In this document: positions 41,253 through 49,975 of the stretch, one piece after another
How positions within the stretch are numbered: the stretch's first letter is position 1
Layout: each line of letters starts with the position of its first letter
Origin: Bacillota bacterium
GTDB lineage: Bacteria > Bacillota > UBA4882 > UBA8346
Length of the DNA stretch: 64,000 nucleotides
Reading direction: 5' to 3'
NCBI GenBank assembly: GCA_023435225.1
Contig: JAEYRX010000032.1
Coordinates: forward strand, 1 to 64,000
Program-made: the position numbers and the translations under genes
The notes under the pieces: model-generated
Told to the model about the DNA's origin: nothing
What the model saw: only the letters and a program-made list of their open reading frames with translations
Databases searched by the model: none

Positions 41253-42041
41253 ATGATCCATTACCTCTATGACGGAACCTTTGAAGGTTTGCTTACCGTT
41301 ATTGCCGGAGCTTTAAAGAATTACAAAGAAATAACCAATATATCAAGCGCCCGGGATATTCAACCGGATTTATTTACTGAATTTATCGAAATAAATACCG
41401 ACCCGGCTTTAGCGGAAGAGTTTTTCCAACTGTTATCAAAAAAAATTACTAAGATTACAATAACCGACATTTGTTATTGTTTTCTTTCGGAAAAACGCGG
41501 TATTGAAATGCTTATTTTAAACTATATCCGGTTATTGTTGGAAAACGGCAATCGAGCTTCCAATAAAGTTTCCGATACCACGGTTTTTCAAATACAACGA
41601 ATAAGTGAACAGGTTAGCCATGAAATACTCCGGTTTTATGGTTTTGTCCGTTTCCGTAAATTAAAAAACGGAATTTATTTTGCCGCTATTGAACCGGATT
41701 ATAATATTGTTCAATTTTTAGCCCCTCATTTTACGGCCAGATTTGCCGATCAACAATGGCTGATACATGATCGGAAAAGAGATACCGGCATCTACTATGA
41801 CGGCAGTCAATGTACTTTTATACCGTTAATGGAAATAACCCCGGAGGCAGCTAATATAAGTACTTCTGATGGAGCGGGCAGGGAATCTCCGGTTTTAGAT
41901 CCTGAAGAACTTAATTATCAAAACATTTGGAATCAATACTATCAACAAGCTGCAATTACTGAAAGAGAAAATAAAAAAGTACGTAACCAGCGAATGCCGG
42001 TTAGATATTGGCGTTACTTAGTGGAACAAGTCAAAAAATGA
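41253..42041 (+). CDS. DUF4130/TIGR03915-like probable DNA-metabolism protein
   Basis: The 262-residue protein starts IHYLYDGTFEGLLTVIAGAL and contains HEILRFYGFVRFRKL and FAAIEPDYNIVQFLAPHFTARF, with MPVRYWRYLVEQ at the end. These are hallmarks of the partner of the radical SAM protein above; the pair is often fused to a uracil-DNA-glycosylase domain elsewhere, which is absent here. Likely DNA repair or modification. TAGGAGCA precedes the ATG. Confidence 0.85.
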   Translation: MIHYLYDGTFEGLLTVIAGALKNYKEITNISSARDIQPDLFTEFIEINTDPALAEEFFQLLSKKITKITITDICYCFLSEKRGIEMLILNYIRLLLENGNRASNKVSDTTVFQIQRISEQVSHEILRFYGFVRFRKLKNGIYFAAIEPDYNIVQFLAPHFTARFADQQWLIHDRKRDTGIYYDGSQCTFIPLMEITPEAANISTSDGAGRESPVLDPEELNYQNIWNQYYQQAAITERENKKVRNQRMPVRYWRYLVEQVKK

Positions 42042-42075
42042 AAGTATTGAGGCGTTAAGGCATGAGTGAAAACAA

Positions 42076-42128
42076 GTAGTCAGTAGTTTAGGAGTCAGGA
42101 ACCAGGAGTGAAAGTTCCTGACTCCTGT
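42076..42128. repeat. Heptamer repeats with inverted partner
   Basis: TAGGAGTCAGGAACCAGGAG (about 42089) is followed closely by TTCCTGACTCCTGTCCC, its mirror. The pair forms a hairpin between convergent genes and could terminate both. Confidence 0.6.
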
Positions 42129-42144
42129 CCCTTATTACTATCTC

Positions 42145-43230
42145 TTAAGCATTACCCAGCAATTCCAAATAATACCCCAAGTCTCTCCCTTGGGCATTAG
42201 ATAAAGGCTTCAAGCTTTTGAAGGTTTTAACGTATTCCCAGGATTCCATGAGATTGATTAAACGATCCCTATCCGTCAGTGGAGATAACCGGATAAATTC
42301 AGCCAGGTACGGGATAACATGCTGATAAATCATTTGGATTAAATATTCGTTTGAAAACCAAAACTCCACTACTTTTGAAGGGATTTCCGGCTGTTTGGCG
42401 CCGATTTGAGAATAACCTTTATCTTCAACGGCTGGAATGGCAATTTTATTGAGGATTCTTAATAAATAGGCCGGCATTTCAAGTGATTGGTACAAGTTTG
42501 GAATTTCTTTCATGTTGTTAACATTCCAGGCGTGAGGTATAACATCCAGTTTATTCTCAAAAACTTGACAATTATTACCGATAATTTGATTCGAATAGTT
42601 GGCGAACGGTTGATTACCGGCGGTAGGGCCGGCATAGCCATAGATGGAAATATGTGGTTTACAAATATTATCCGGCCAATGTTCACACAGATATAGGGCA
42701 AAAGTGGGAGATAAAACTCCCCCTAAGCTATGGCCGGTGATATAGATAGTAATCGGTTGCTTTGAATCTTCGGCTTGTTTTTGTAAAAAAGAACAGATAT
42801 CAATTTCCTGATCATTTATTTGTTTAAGCAGGATATTCATGGCGTTGTTGATTCCAAAAGAGACAGCCGGTGTATCCGGAGATGGTGGGGGCGGCGGCAG
42901 CAGTTTTTCATATGGAACGGTTTTCCAACTTATTAACGAGCCAACCCAGAAATCCTGAAAAAGCCATTCGGATATGGTGAGAGGAGTGGTACCACGGATG
43001 GATACAAAATATTCATTCGGGTGGTTTAAATCTTGGACAATATAGGTCATGCCATCGGTTTTCTTCAACAAACTATAATGAAAAGCCGGACCCCAAACAA
43101 TAGAATACCGTCCGATGACCGGCTCCAAAGACTTCAAATTAGCCTCAATCGCTTCTGCTGATTCCTCATAAGCTAAAAAAGATAAAGCTAAAGTAACTTG
43201 TTCAATTTTGGAGTTTTCGACACTAGACAT
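42145..43230 (-). CDS. Lipase (class 3) family protein
   Basis: This 361-residue alpha/beta-hydrolase has the nucleophile elbow GHSLGG (Ser168) and the strand before it (ITIYITGHSLGG). FVSIRGTTPLTISEWL is the oxyanion region typical of lipase_3. Asp and His of the triad are probably in the segments KLDVIPHAWN or later. A Pro-rich loop (LLPPPPPSPD) is unusual. No signal peptide is present, so it may be cytosolic. The start has GGAGGT 8 nt upstream. No functional link to neighbours is seen. Confidence 0.82.
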   Translation of the reverse strand: MSSVENSKIEQVTLALSFLAYEESAEAIEANLKSLEPVIGRYSIVWGPAFHYSLLKKTDGMTYIVQDLNHPNEYFVSIRGTTPLTISEWLFQDFWVGSLISWKTVPYEKLLPPPPPSPDTPAVSFGINNAMNILLKQINDQEIDICSFLQKQAEDSKQPITIYITGHSLGGVLSPTFALYLCEHWPDNICKPHISIYGYAGPTAGNQPFANYSNQIIGNNCQVFENKLDVIPHAWNVNNMKEIPNLYQSLEMPAYLLRILNKIAIPAVEDKGYSQIGAKQPEIPSKVVEFWFSNEYLIQMIYQHVIPYLAEFIRLSPLTDRDRLINLMESWEYVKTFKSLKPLSNAQGRDLGYYLELLGNA

Positions 43231-43247
43231 GAAAACCTCCGCTTTTA

Positions 43248-43290
43248 ATACAGTTGATAGTTGACAGCTGATAGATGACAGTTTAAATCA
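43248..43290. repeat. Heptamer repeats (TTGATAG, TTGACAG, CTGATAG, ATGACAG)
   Basis: Four 7-nt units stand in tandem from about 43253. They lie between the lipase and RidA genes. Confidence 0.7.
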
Positions 43291-43366
43291 GTTTAAATCA
43301 ACACTAGGCCCCTCTCTTTCAAGACTTTCAAGAGAGGGTTCGGGTGAGTTGGATTTTATATACCTA

Positions 43367-43750
43367 TTACCGGTCTTGCTTCGCAATCATTTCAATTTCA
43401 ATCCTAGCCCCAAGCGGTAAAGCGGCTACACCTATAGTTGTCCGGGCCGGATAAGGTTCGGCAAACTGTTTGGAATATACTTCATTCATTGCCGGAAAAT
43501 CTTTCATATCGGTAAGATATACATTTACTTTTATCACATTATCCGGAGTTAATCCGGTGGCTTTCAAAACATTAAATAGATTTTTGAAACATTGCTCTGT
43601 CTGAACCTTGACATCACTTTCGACCAACTTTCCAGTATTTGGATCTAAAGGAGTTTGACCGGAGAAGAAAATTAAATCACCTGAATCAACTGCTTGTGAG
43701 TATGGACCAACTGTTACGGCTCCCGGAGCGGTATAAGATTTTCTGGGCAT
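43367..43750 (-). CDS. ridA: RidA-family enamine/imine deaminase
   Basis: This 127-residue protein has the YjgF/RidA pattern with YSQAVDSGDLIFFSGQTPLD, the essential Arg in YPARTTIGVAALP and final IEIEMIAKQ. RidA hydrolyses reactive enamines from PLP enzymes. The start is set at MPRKSYTAPG, with AAAGGATG 6-8 nt upstream; a start nine bases earlier abuts the ribosome site. Confidence 0.94.
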   Translation of the reverse strand: MPRKSYTAPGAVTVGPYSQAVDSGDLIFFSGQTPLDPNTGKLVESDVKVQTEQCFKNLFNVLKATGLTPDNVIKVNVYLTDMKDFPAMNEVYSKQFAEPYPARTTIGVAALPLGARIEIEMIAKQDR

Positions 43751-43850
43751 TAAATTCATCCTTTCATCGGATATGCATGATTAATTGGTCATAGAGTCGT
43801 CCATGCCAGCTTCTGATGTGCACCTGAAAGTTAGGAAATATGGCTGGGTA

Positions 43851-44030
43851 TATAAGTTAATTTAAATATCTACCATATCAACACATTCTTAACGCCGAAT
43901 GTATTGTTAAATTAATGAATTTAAACTAACTTATATCAGCTGTAATAGACTGAAGTAAATTCTTTTTCGATACATTTACATTTGGCTTTAGAAATGCAAA
44001 TACTGGGGGTGAAAATTTACTTCATCCTAT
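43851..44030. mobile_element. 180-bp MITE-like double-hairpin element, copy B
   Basis: The ends TATAAGTTAATTTAAAT and ATTTACTTCATCCTAT correspond to the ends of copy A at 8517-8700. The central block AACTTATATCAGCTGTAATAG, then ACTGAAGTAAAT, is shared with few changes, as is the apex GGCTTTA within CATTT...AAATG. The length is again about 180 bp. It is intergenic between divergent ridA and rarD and has no coding capacity. Confidence 0.75.
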
Positions 44031-44220
44031 CTGACAAGCCTCGATAGCATTTTCTATAGGCATAAGACACAAAGTATTTGCTTTAATATTATTAATTACA
44101 ATTTATTTTGTCAATGTCAATTAAAATAAAATATTAAATTTAGGTGAATGAGGATTTTATGAAGGATTTTAATTAGAAATCATTAACTTTTAAAGAAATA
44201 TAATATTAGGGAGCTCAATT

Positions 44221-45186
44221 ATGAAACAACAAGAAGAGATTGGAGATAGTCAATATAAAGTTTCCGGGGTTTGGTACGCTATCATTGCTTTTTTAACCTG
44301 GGGAGTTTTTCCGCTTTACTGGAAACCGCTAAAAGTAGTCCCGGCTATAGAGATCTTAGCCCATCGGGTCTTTTGGTCCTTTGTTTTTATGGTCATTTTA
44401 ACTTTTTATTATAATCAATGGAATGAATTGAAAGCAGTCTTAATTAAACCACGGAAGCGTCTGGCGGTTATTTTAAGTTCCCTACTGGTCAGTTTAAACT
44501 GGGGACTATATATCTGGGCTGTGAATGCCGGTCATATTGTAGATGCCAGTTTGGGTTATTATATCAACCCATTGCTTAGTGTTTGTTTAGGAATGCTGGT
44601 TTTAAAAGAACGCCTGAATTTTTGGCAATGGATTTCATTATTAATGGCTGCCGGCGGAGTGCTCATCTTTGGGGTTCAATACGGTAAGATTCCCTGGATC
44701 GCCCTTTCTCTGGCTTTATCTTTCGGTTCTTACGGTCTGGTAAAGAAAATGGCTAATATTGAATCGATAATCGGACTAACCTTAGAAACAGCCGTAATGA
44801 CTCCTTTAGCAGCCGGATATTTATTATGGCTCCAATTTCATGGATTCGGAGCTTTCGGAAATTCTCCGCTTTGGATAACCTTAATGTTAGCCGGCGCCGG
44901 AATAGTAACGGCAGTTCCACTTATATGGTTTACCAGGGCTACTCAACGGGTACCACTATCGGTAGTCGGATTTATTCAATACCTGACTCCAACTATGATT
45001 CTGTTTTTAGGTGTTTTCTTATATCATGAAACTTTTTCACCGGTTCATTTAATTGGATTTGGGACTATCTGGGCTGCTTTATTGCTTTTTTCTTGTTCTC
45101 ATTTTAAATTTATGCAAAGATATCAACCCTCAAGATTTAAAGGCAGACAGGATATAGTTGAATTACCGGTGACGGAAGAACTATAA
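44221..45186 (+). CDS. rarD: RarD-type EamA transporter
   Basis: The 321-residue protein has ten membrane helices and the RarD signatures ILAHRVFWSF, SLNWGLYIWAVNAGHIVDASLGYYINPLLSV and QYLTPTMILFLGVF. RarD belongs to the drug/metabolite transporters, and its natural substrate is uncertain. The ATG has a ribosome site (AGGGAGCTC) upstream. Confidence 0.92.
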   Translation: MKQQEEIGDSQYKVSGVWYAIIAFLTWGVFPLYWKPLKVVPAIEILAHRVFWSFVFMVILTFYYNQWNELKAVLIKPRKRLAVILSSLLVSLNWGLYIWAVNAGHIVDASLGYYINPLLSVCLGMLVLKERLNFWQWISLLMAAGGVLIFGVQYGKIPWIALSLALSFGSYGLVKKMANIESIIGLTLETAVMTPLAAGYLLWLQFHGFGAFGNSPLWITLMLAGAGIVTAVPLIWFTRATQRVPLSVVGFIQYLTPTMILFLGVFLYHETFSPVHLIGFGTIWAALLLFSCSHFKFMQRYQPSRFKGRQDIVELPVTEEL

Positions 45187-45193
45187 ACGAGTC

Positions 45194-45275
45194 TGAAGTC
45201 CAGAATACAGAATTCAGGAGTCAGAAGTCAGGAGGTTTATGCTTTTGACTTTTGACTTTCGACTTTTGACTAATA
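45194..45275. repeat. Heptamer repeats, CAGGAGT and TTTTGAC units
   Basis: ATTCAGGAGTCAGAAGTCAG (about 45210) is followed by TTTTGACTTTTGACTTTCGA with exact 7-nt steps (45244-45270). It lies between convergent rarD and the phosphoesterase gene. Confidence 0.7.
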
Positions 45276-45282
45276 TGTAGTT

Positions 45283-46173
45283 TTATGCTGATTTATCGAT
45301 AAAGATGGACCAAAGTGGTCTGGGACCGGCTAAAACGTTTCTGACAATATTTATATCGCCACTTTTATTTAGTCTTCGTTCCCATTTAACCAAAGCAATT
45401 GTTCCACCAACTAATTCCATACCGGTAATCCCATCGGGGTGGACGCAACTACCGTCATTAAAATAAGGAGCTTCTCCGGGACTGGGAAAAACCGGCCGGT
45501 GAGTGTGACCGGCAATCATCATTTGGTTATTAGTCGTAACCCATTCAATAAGTCTTTTTTCAATGGTATTCTTTTTACGATGATTTACAGCCGGACTAAT
45601 AGGATCGTTAACACCTAAAAATTCCAAAGGTCTCCAAATATTTTTAGTCAAAAACCGGCTTACTCTCCAATAACGATCATTAATCGGATCTCCCTGATGC
45701 CCGTGGATTAGAAATATCTTAAATGGAGTACCGCTATATTTTAGTATTAATCCCTCAAAGGCTTCAATTCCTGGAAAAAGTGGTTGATCATCATCTTTGC
45801 TAAAATAAAGATTATTCTTTCTAAATGCTAGCTCTTTTTTGACGATATCATGATTGCCCCAGACCGCTAAATAACGGTTATGAAGGTAAAACCGCTGTAA
45901 GATTTGGAAAATATCAGGATAAGATTGGAGAATGTTTGTATATGTATGTGCTTCCCAAAGTTCATCGGCATCTCCCAGCTCTATATAGGTAAAGCCCCGT
46001 CGGTAATAGAAAAGTAAGCTCTCCTGATATATTTTTTTATTGGGAGCAAAGTCGTCGGCTTTACTGCCGTCACCCCGGTGACAGTCACTCATCAGGATAA
46101 TTCTGGAGTAGTTACTGAAGCTAATCTCCTTAGCCGAGGCAAATATCTGATCCAATCTTTTAGAGGTATACAT
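45283..46173 (-). CDS. Calcineurin-like metallophosphoesterase
   Basis: This 296-residue protein carries the five metal-site motifs in order: MSDCHRGDG, GDADELW, WGNHDI, HGHQGD and GHTHRP. The target is unknown; small signal phosphates or phospholipid heads are typical for the superfamily. The ribosome site is weak. It stands alone between repeat tracts. Confidence 0.88.
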   Translation of the reverse strand: MYTSKRLDQIFASAKEISFSNYSRIILMSDCHRGDGSKADDFAPNKKIYQESLLFYYRRGFTYIELGDADELWEAHTYTNILQSYPDIFQILQRFYLHNRYLAVWGNHDIVKKELAFRKNNLYFSKDDDQPLFPGIEAFEGLILKYSGTPFKIFLIHGHQGDPINDRYWRVSRFLTKNIWRPLEFLGVNDPISPAVNHRKKNTIEKRLIEWVTTNNQMMIAGHTHRPVFPSPGEAPYFNDGSCVHPDGITGMELVGGTIALVKWERRLNKSGDINIVRNVLAGPRPLWSIFIDKSA

Positions 46174-46194
46174 TCGGCATCTTCCTACTATTTT

Positions 46195-46335
46195 TAGGCG
46201 AGAGGCGAAAGGCGTCAGGCCAAAGTAATAAAGACAATCTGGAAAAACTTAAAGTTAATTAATAATTTACCGTTATTTCGTCTAGTTTTGGGTTTTACTA
46301 TCGCCTGTCGCCTATTACCTTTCGCCTAACTTTTT
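46195..46335. repeat. Inverted pair of GGCGAAA heptamer tracts
   Basis: AGGCGAGAGGCGAAAGGCG (46197) and TCGCCTGTCGCCTATTACCT followed by TTCGCCT (46302-46328) are opposite-strand versions of the same unit and bracket about 85 bp without features. Confidence 0.65.
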
Positions 46336-46425
46336 TATCCAAACTATTTAATAATAAATTGTATGTATGGAAAAATGCCATTGTGAAAGATTTATGATTA
46401 ATGGAGATATAAATACTTCATATGT

Positions 46426-46467
46426 AAAAAAAGGGTTTATAAGCTTGTAGCCTATAACCCTTTTTTC
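46426..46467 (-). terminator. Terminator of the LysM-hydrolase gene
   Basis: AAAAGGGTT and AACCCTTTT form the base of a hairpin with inner ATAAGC/GCCTAT pairing, flanked by A and T runs. Confidence 0.75.
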
Positions 46468-46481
46468 TAATTGCTTTAATC

Positions 46482-47084
46482 TTAAATTGCAAAAACATGA
46501 TTTCCGATTCGATTGATAACCGTCCGAGTCCAAATCCAGGAGGGACCTTTTACTTTAGCGGGGTTATAAAAATATTTCGCCCCATAAGTTGGGTCCCATC
46601 CTTCAAGAGCGCCTTCCGCGGCTTTATAGGCATCTCCGGAAGGTTGCAGATCCCAGATTAGACCATTAGATACTGATTCAAATTCGTGCGGTTTGAAGAT
46701 ATTACCGGTAATAGTCACCGGGAATCTACCATCATTAATCCGGTTTAAAATTACTGATGCTACTGCGACTTTACCTTCGAACGGTTCAGCCCCGGCTTCG
46801 GCTGTAATCAGTCTAGCCAGTAAATCCATATCACGACTATTTACAGCCGGCGCAGCGCTTGATACTGCAGTAGGGATTGCCAGTTTGTTACCGGCATAAA
46901 TCAAGTCGTTTTGGATACCGTTGGCCTGTTTCAATTCATTAACGGTAATTCCATTATTGGTTGCAATAATATACAACGACTCACCATATTTAATGTCATG
47001 GTTATATACTGCGGCATTAGCCGGTTTGACTCCGATTGACAGCATTAAAAACGAAGCTCCGACAATGAACATTTTTTTGATCAT
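46482..47084 (-). CDS. LysM and SleB-like cell-wall hydrolase
   Basis: The 200-residue secreted protein has a signal peptide (1-24), one LysM domain (about 30-72; YGESLYIIATNNGITVNELKQ) and a hydrolase_2 domain (about 88-200; LITAEAGAEPFEGKVAVASV and YGAKYFYNPAK). SleB/CwlJ-type enzymes are lytic transglycosylases of the spore cortex; the catalytic Glu is in TAEAGAEP. The ribosome site GGAGGCGG is strong. Likely wall turnover or germination. Confidence 0.9.
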   Translation of the reverse strand: MIKKMFIVGASFLMLSIGVKPANAAVYNHDIKYGESLYIIATNNGITVNELKQANGIQNDLIYAGNKLAIPTAVSSAAPAVNSRDMDLLARLITAEAGAEPFEGKVAVASVILNRINDGRFPVTITGNIFKPHEFESVSNGLIWDLQPSGDAYKAAEGALEGWDPTYGAKYFYNPAKVKGPSWIWTRTVINRIGNHVFAI

Positions 47085-47581
47085 CTTTCTAACCGCCTCC
47101 TTTCGTATTTTTTTTAATCCATATTAATCAGGTCACCGATCATTCTAATTTGTTTTGCTTGAAAATTAGCTTATCTTTTTTTCGGTTTAGAAATTTGTTG
47201 TTAAGTTCAAATTTTATTTTATTTAACTCTTTGAACAGGCCAAATCTTCCAAGAAACTGTCAAAATTGAGTCTTCCAAACCGCGAAGGCCATTATAGCAA
47301 AGCAACAGTAACCGGTCAAAGAACAAATATTGGTAAATGGCTGGAAGTTATGATTATCAATGGTTAACAACCAAATTCATTTCAATAAAATTATTTAAAA
47401 ATATAGCTATATCATCTAAAGAAGGGAATCAACCTAATAGTAAGATAAACATTAGCAGGAATGGATGACCAAGAAAAGAAGGGAAAAGAAATTGGATATT
47501 GAATGGATATTTAATAAGGAATAAAGGGGATTTTTTATGGACATATAGATGAAAAGGTAATAGAATAAGAGGTGTTAACTT
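47085..47581. other. 497-bp intergenic region, nothing recognised
   Basis: It should contain promoters for both divergent genes. No open frame with a ribosome site, strong hairpin or repeat is seen, and its right part is purine-rich on the plus strand. Confidence 0.5.
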
Positions 47582-47989
47582 TTGGCATATTGGTTAGTTA
47601 AAACAGAGCCAACCGAGTATAATTACAATGACCTTGAAAGACTTGGCCGGGACCGCTGGAACGGAGTCAGGAATTTTAAAGCACTTAATAATATCAAAAA
47701 AATGCTACCGAGTGACCTGGTATTTGTCTATCATACCGGGAAAGAGAAAGCGATAATTGGAGTGGCGGAGGTAGTTTCCAAACCCTACCCTGACCCGGGT
47801 GAAAGTGATCCCAAACTAATAGTGGCTGATATGTTACCGCGTTATCGACTCCCATATCCGGTTAGTTTAAAAACAATCAAAACAAATCCGGCTTTCCAAG
47901 ATTGGGAACTGGTACATCTCCCGCGATTATCAGTGATGCCGGTAAGGGAAGATTATTGGCGATTGGTCCATCAATTAGCCGGAGGCTAA
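47582..47989 (+). CDS. EVE-domain protein
   Basis: This 135-residue protein matches the EVE (PUA-like) fold: YWLVKTEPTEYNYNDLE, RWNGVRNFKALNNIKKM, GDLVFVYHTG-type strand and final RLSVMPVREDYWRLV. Related domains bind modified bases in RNA or DNA. The start is TTG with AGAGGTG upstream. The rhomboid-like gene follows after 24 bp. Confidence 0.9.
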   Translation: MAYWLVKTEPTEYNYNDLERLGRDRWNGVRNFKALNNIKKMLPSDLVFVYHTGKEKAIIGVAEVVSKPYPDPGESDPKLIVADMLPRYRLPYPVSLKTIKTNPAFQDWELVHLPRLSVMPVREDYWRLVHQLAGG

Positions 47990-48013
47990 AAATAGGAAAT
48001 AGGAGAGTTTACA

Positions 48014-48805
48014 ATGAACTGGTTGGATAAAATGCAACGGAAATTCGGTCGATGGGCAATACCAAATTTAATGAACTATATTGTAATCTTAAATGCCATA
48101 GTTTACTTATTAACTTATCTCGGGCGTACCAGCAGAATTATTAACAGCTTAACTTTGGAACCGGCTTTGGTAATGCAGGGTGAGATTTGGCGGCTGGTCA
48201 GTTATATATTTATACCACCGATGACCTCACCGATATGGATAATATTCACGTTGTATTTCTACTATTTAGTTGGAAACGGCTTGGAACAAGCCTGGGGTAG
48301 TTTTAAGTTTAATTTCTATTATTTAGTTGGTATGATTGCAACTACTCTAGTTGCTTTCTTAACCGGTGGAGGCGCCACTGCCATTTATCTTAACCTCTCT
48401 TTGTTTTTAGCTTTTGCTTATGTATTCCCGAATTTTGAAGTTTTGCTTTTCTTTATTATTCCAGTAAAGGTTAAATATTTAGCCTGGTTAAACTGGATAT
48501 TTATTGCCTATGCCGTTTTCACTCAGCCATTTCATGGGAAACTGATAGCTTTGGCTTCAATTGTCAATTATCTACTTTTTTTCGGAAAAGATTTATTGCA
48601 ATACTCCAAAAGACGCCGGGAAGTATATAACAACCGGAGAAGATTTCAGGATGCGAGTAATTATGAGGAACCGGTTCATGTCTGTGAATTTTGTGGAATG
48701 ACCGAGAAGACCGATCCCAATATGGTTTTTCAGCATTGTTCCGAATGCAGTCCGCAGTATGAATACTGTACCAAACATATAAATAATCATAAGCATATCT
48801 TATAG
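48014..48805 (+). CDS. Rhomboid-like membrane protein lacking catalytic residues, with Cys/His tail
   Basis: The 263-residue protein has about six membrane helices arranged as in rhomboids, with GEIWRLVSYIFIPP in the first loop. The catalytic GxSG Ser and later His are absent (the helix has YLNLSLFLAFAYVF), so proteolysis is not expected. The soluble tail (about 195-263) has HVCEFCGMTEK and HCSECSPQYEYC, a zinc-ribbon-like arrangement, and a His-rich end (HINNHKHIL). Derlin/rhomboid pseudoproteases act in membrane-protein quality control, so a similar role is possible. Confidence 0.75.
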   Translation: MNWLDKMQRKFGRWAIPNLMNYIVILNAIVYLLTYLGRTSRIINSLTLEPALVMQGEIWRLVSYIFIPPMTSPIWIIFTLYFYYLVGNGLEQAWGSFKFNFYYLVGMIATTLVAFLTGGGATAIYLNLSLFLAFAYVFPNFEVLLFFIIPVKVKYLAWLNWIFIAYAVFTQPFHGKLIALASIVNYLLFFGKDLLQYSKRRREVYNNRRRFQDASNYEEPVHVCEFCGMTEKTDPNMVFQHCSECSPQYEYCTKHINNHKHIL

Positions 48806-48920
48806 GGAAGTATTCAGTAGTCAGAAGCCAGGAGTCAGGAGAAATTAGCGTTTAGTATGCTGAAGTCTAAAACTTTTGGGTGTAATACTGACTCCTGATT
48901 ACTGTCTCCTGGCTCCATAT
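48806..48920. repeat. Inverted pair of CAGGAGT heptamer tracts
   Basis: ATTCAGTAGTCAGAAGCCAG with AGTCAGGAG (48811-48841) and GACTCCTGATTACTG with CTCCTGGCTCC (48889-48915) are opposite copies bracketing about 48 bp. Confidence 0.65.
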
Positions 48921-48940
48921 CAAAAATAATTTAAGTTAAG

Positions 48941-48973
48941 CAAACCCATGTGAAAAGCTGGGTTTGTTTTTTT
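48941..48973 (+). terminator. Terminator upstream of the nif promoter
   Basis: CAAACCCA pairs with TGGGTTTG around TGTGAAAAGC, followed by seven T. It insulates nif from the rhomboid-like gene. Confidence 0.85.
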
Positions 48974-49039
48974 GTTCACCTCCAGTGTTTCCGGTATACC
49001 GCATACTTGATACCCCGTAACTTAATGTTAACCATAAAT

Positions 49040-49119
49040 GTAATATTTGTGTCAGTTTGTTAATTGACTTTTTTACTTTTTATGTTAGTATTTTATACAT
49101 AAACTAACACAAACATTAC
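49040..49119 (+). promoter_or_regulatory. nifH promoter with a 19-bp inverted repeat and a third half-site
   Basis: GTAATATTTGTGTCAGTTT (49040-49058) and AAACTAACACAAACATTAC (49101-49119) are inverted copies matching at 17 of 19 positions. A third half-site, TTTATGTTAGTAT, starts at 49078. TTGACT (49064-49069) or TTTACT (49072) with TATACA (49094-49099) can serve as core promoter between the arms. No sigma-54 GG/GC element is seen, so a repressor-type operator on a vegetative promoter is likely. Confidence 0.65.
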
Positions 49120-49149
49120 ACAAAACAGAAATGAAAGGTGGCTATGATT

Positions 49150-49974
49150 ATGCGAAAGATTGCTATTTATGGAAAAGGTGGTATTGGTAAATCCACTACG
49201 ACTCAAAATACTGTCGCCGGATTGGCGGAGATGGGAAAAAACGTTATGGTGGTTGGTTGTGACCCAAAAGCGGATTCTACCCGTTTGTTATTAGGAGGCT
49301 TAGCCCAAAAGTCGGTTTTAGATACTTTACGGGATGAAGGCGAAGAAGTCGAATTGAATGAGATTATGCGCACTGGTTTTAGCAATACCTCTTGTGTGGA
49401 ATCCGGCGGGCCGGAACCGGGAGTCGGTTGTGCAGGCCGGGGAATAATCACCTCCATTAACCTCTTGGAACAACTGGGCGCTTTTGAAGAAGATAAAAAG
49501 CTGGACTATGTTTTCTTTGATGTTTTGGGCGACGTTGTTTGTGGTGGTTTTGCAATGCCGATTCGTGAAAAAAAGGCGGAAGAGATTTACATAGTAGTTT
49601 CCGGTGAGATGATGGCCATGTATGCTGCGAACAACATTTGCAAAGGAATCCGTAAATACGCTGAAGCCGGTGGAGTTCGCTTGGGAGGTTTGATTTGTAA
49701 TAGCCGGAAAGTCGACAATGAACAACAAATGATTGAAGAATTGGCAAAACGCTTGGGTACTCAAATGATTTACTTTGTACCCAGGGACAATATGGTGCAA
49801 AAAGCGGAGATCAACCGGAAAACAGTTATCGATTTTGATCCGACCCATCCTCAAGCGAATGAATATCGAAACTTGGCCAAACGAATCGATGAGAATGATA
49901 TGTTTGTAATCCCAAAACCGCTCTCCATCGACGAGTTGGAAAAGCTGTTAATTGAATTCGGAATTGCAAATTAG
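49150..49974 (+). CDS. nifH: Nitrogenase iron protein
   Basis: This 274-residue protein is the Fe protein of nitrogenase. It has the P-loop GKGGIGKSTT, switch regions, cluster Cys in GVGCAGRGI and GDVVCGGFAMP, and the Arg (GCAGRG) that is the ADP-ribosylation site in other species. It uses MgATP to pass electrons to the MoFe protein. The start MRKIAIYG is the family start and has AAAGGTGG 8 nt upstream. Gene order nifH-I1-I2-D-K-E-N-B is typical of clostridia and methanogens. Confidence 0.97.
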   Translation: MRKIAIYGKGGIGKSTTTQNTVAGLAEMGKNVMVVGCDPKADSTRLLLGGLAQKSVLDTLRDEGEEVELNEIMRTGFSNTSCVESGGPEPGVGCAGRGIITSINLLEQLGAFEEDKKLDYVFFDVLGDVVCGGFAMPIREKKAEEIYIVVSGEMMAMYAANNICKGIRKYAEAGGVRLGGLICNSRKVDNEQQMIEELAKRLGTQMIYFVPRDNMVQKAEINRKTVIDFDPTHPQANEYRNLAKRIDENDMFVIPKPLSIDELEKLLIEFGIAN

Positions 49975-49975
49975 G

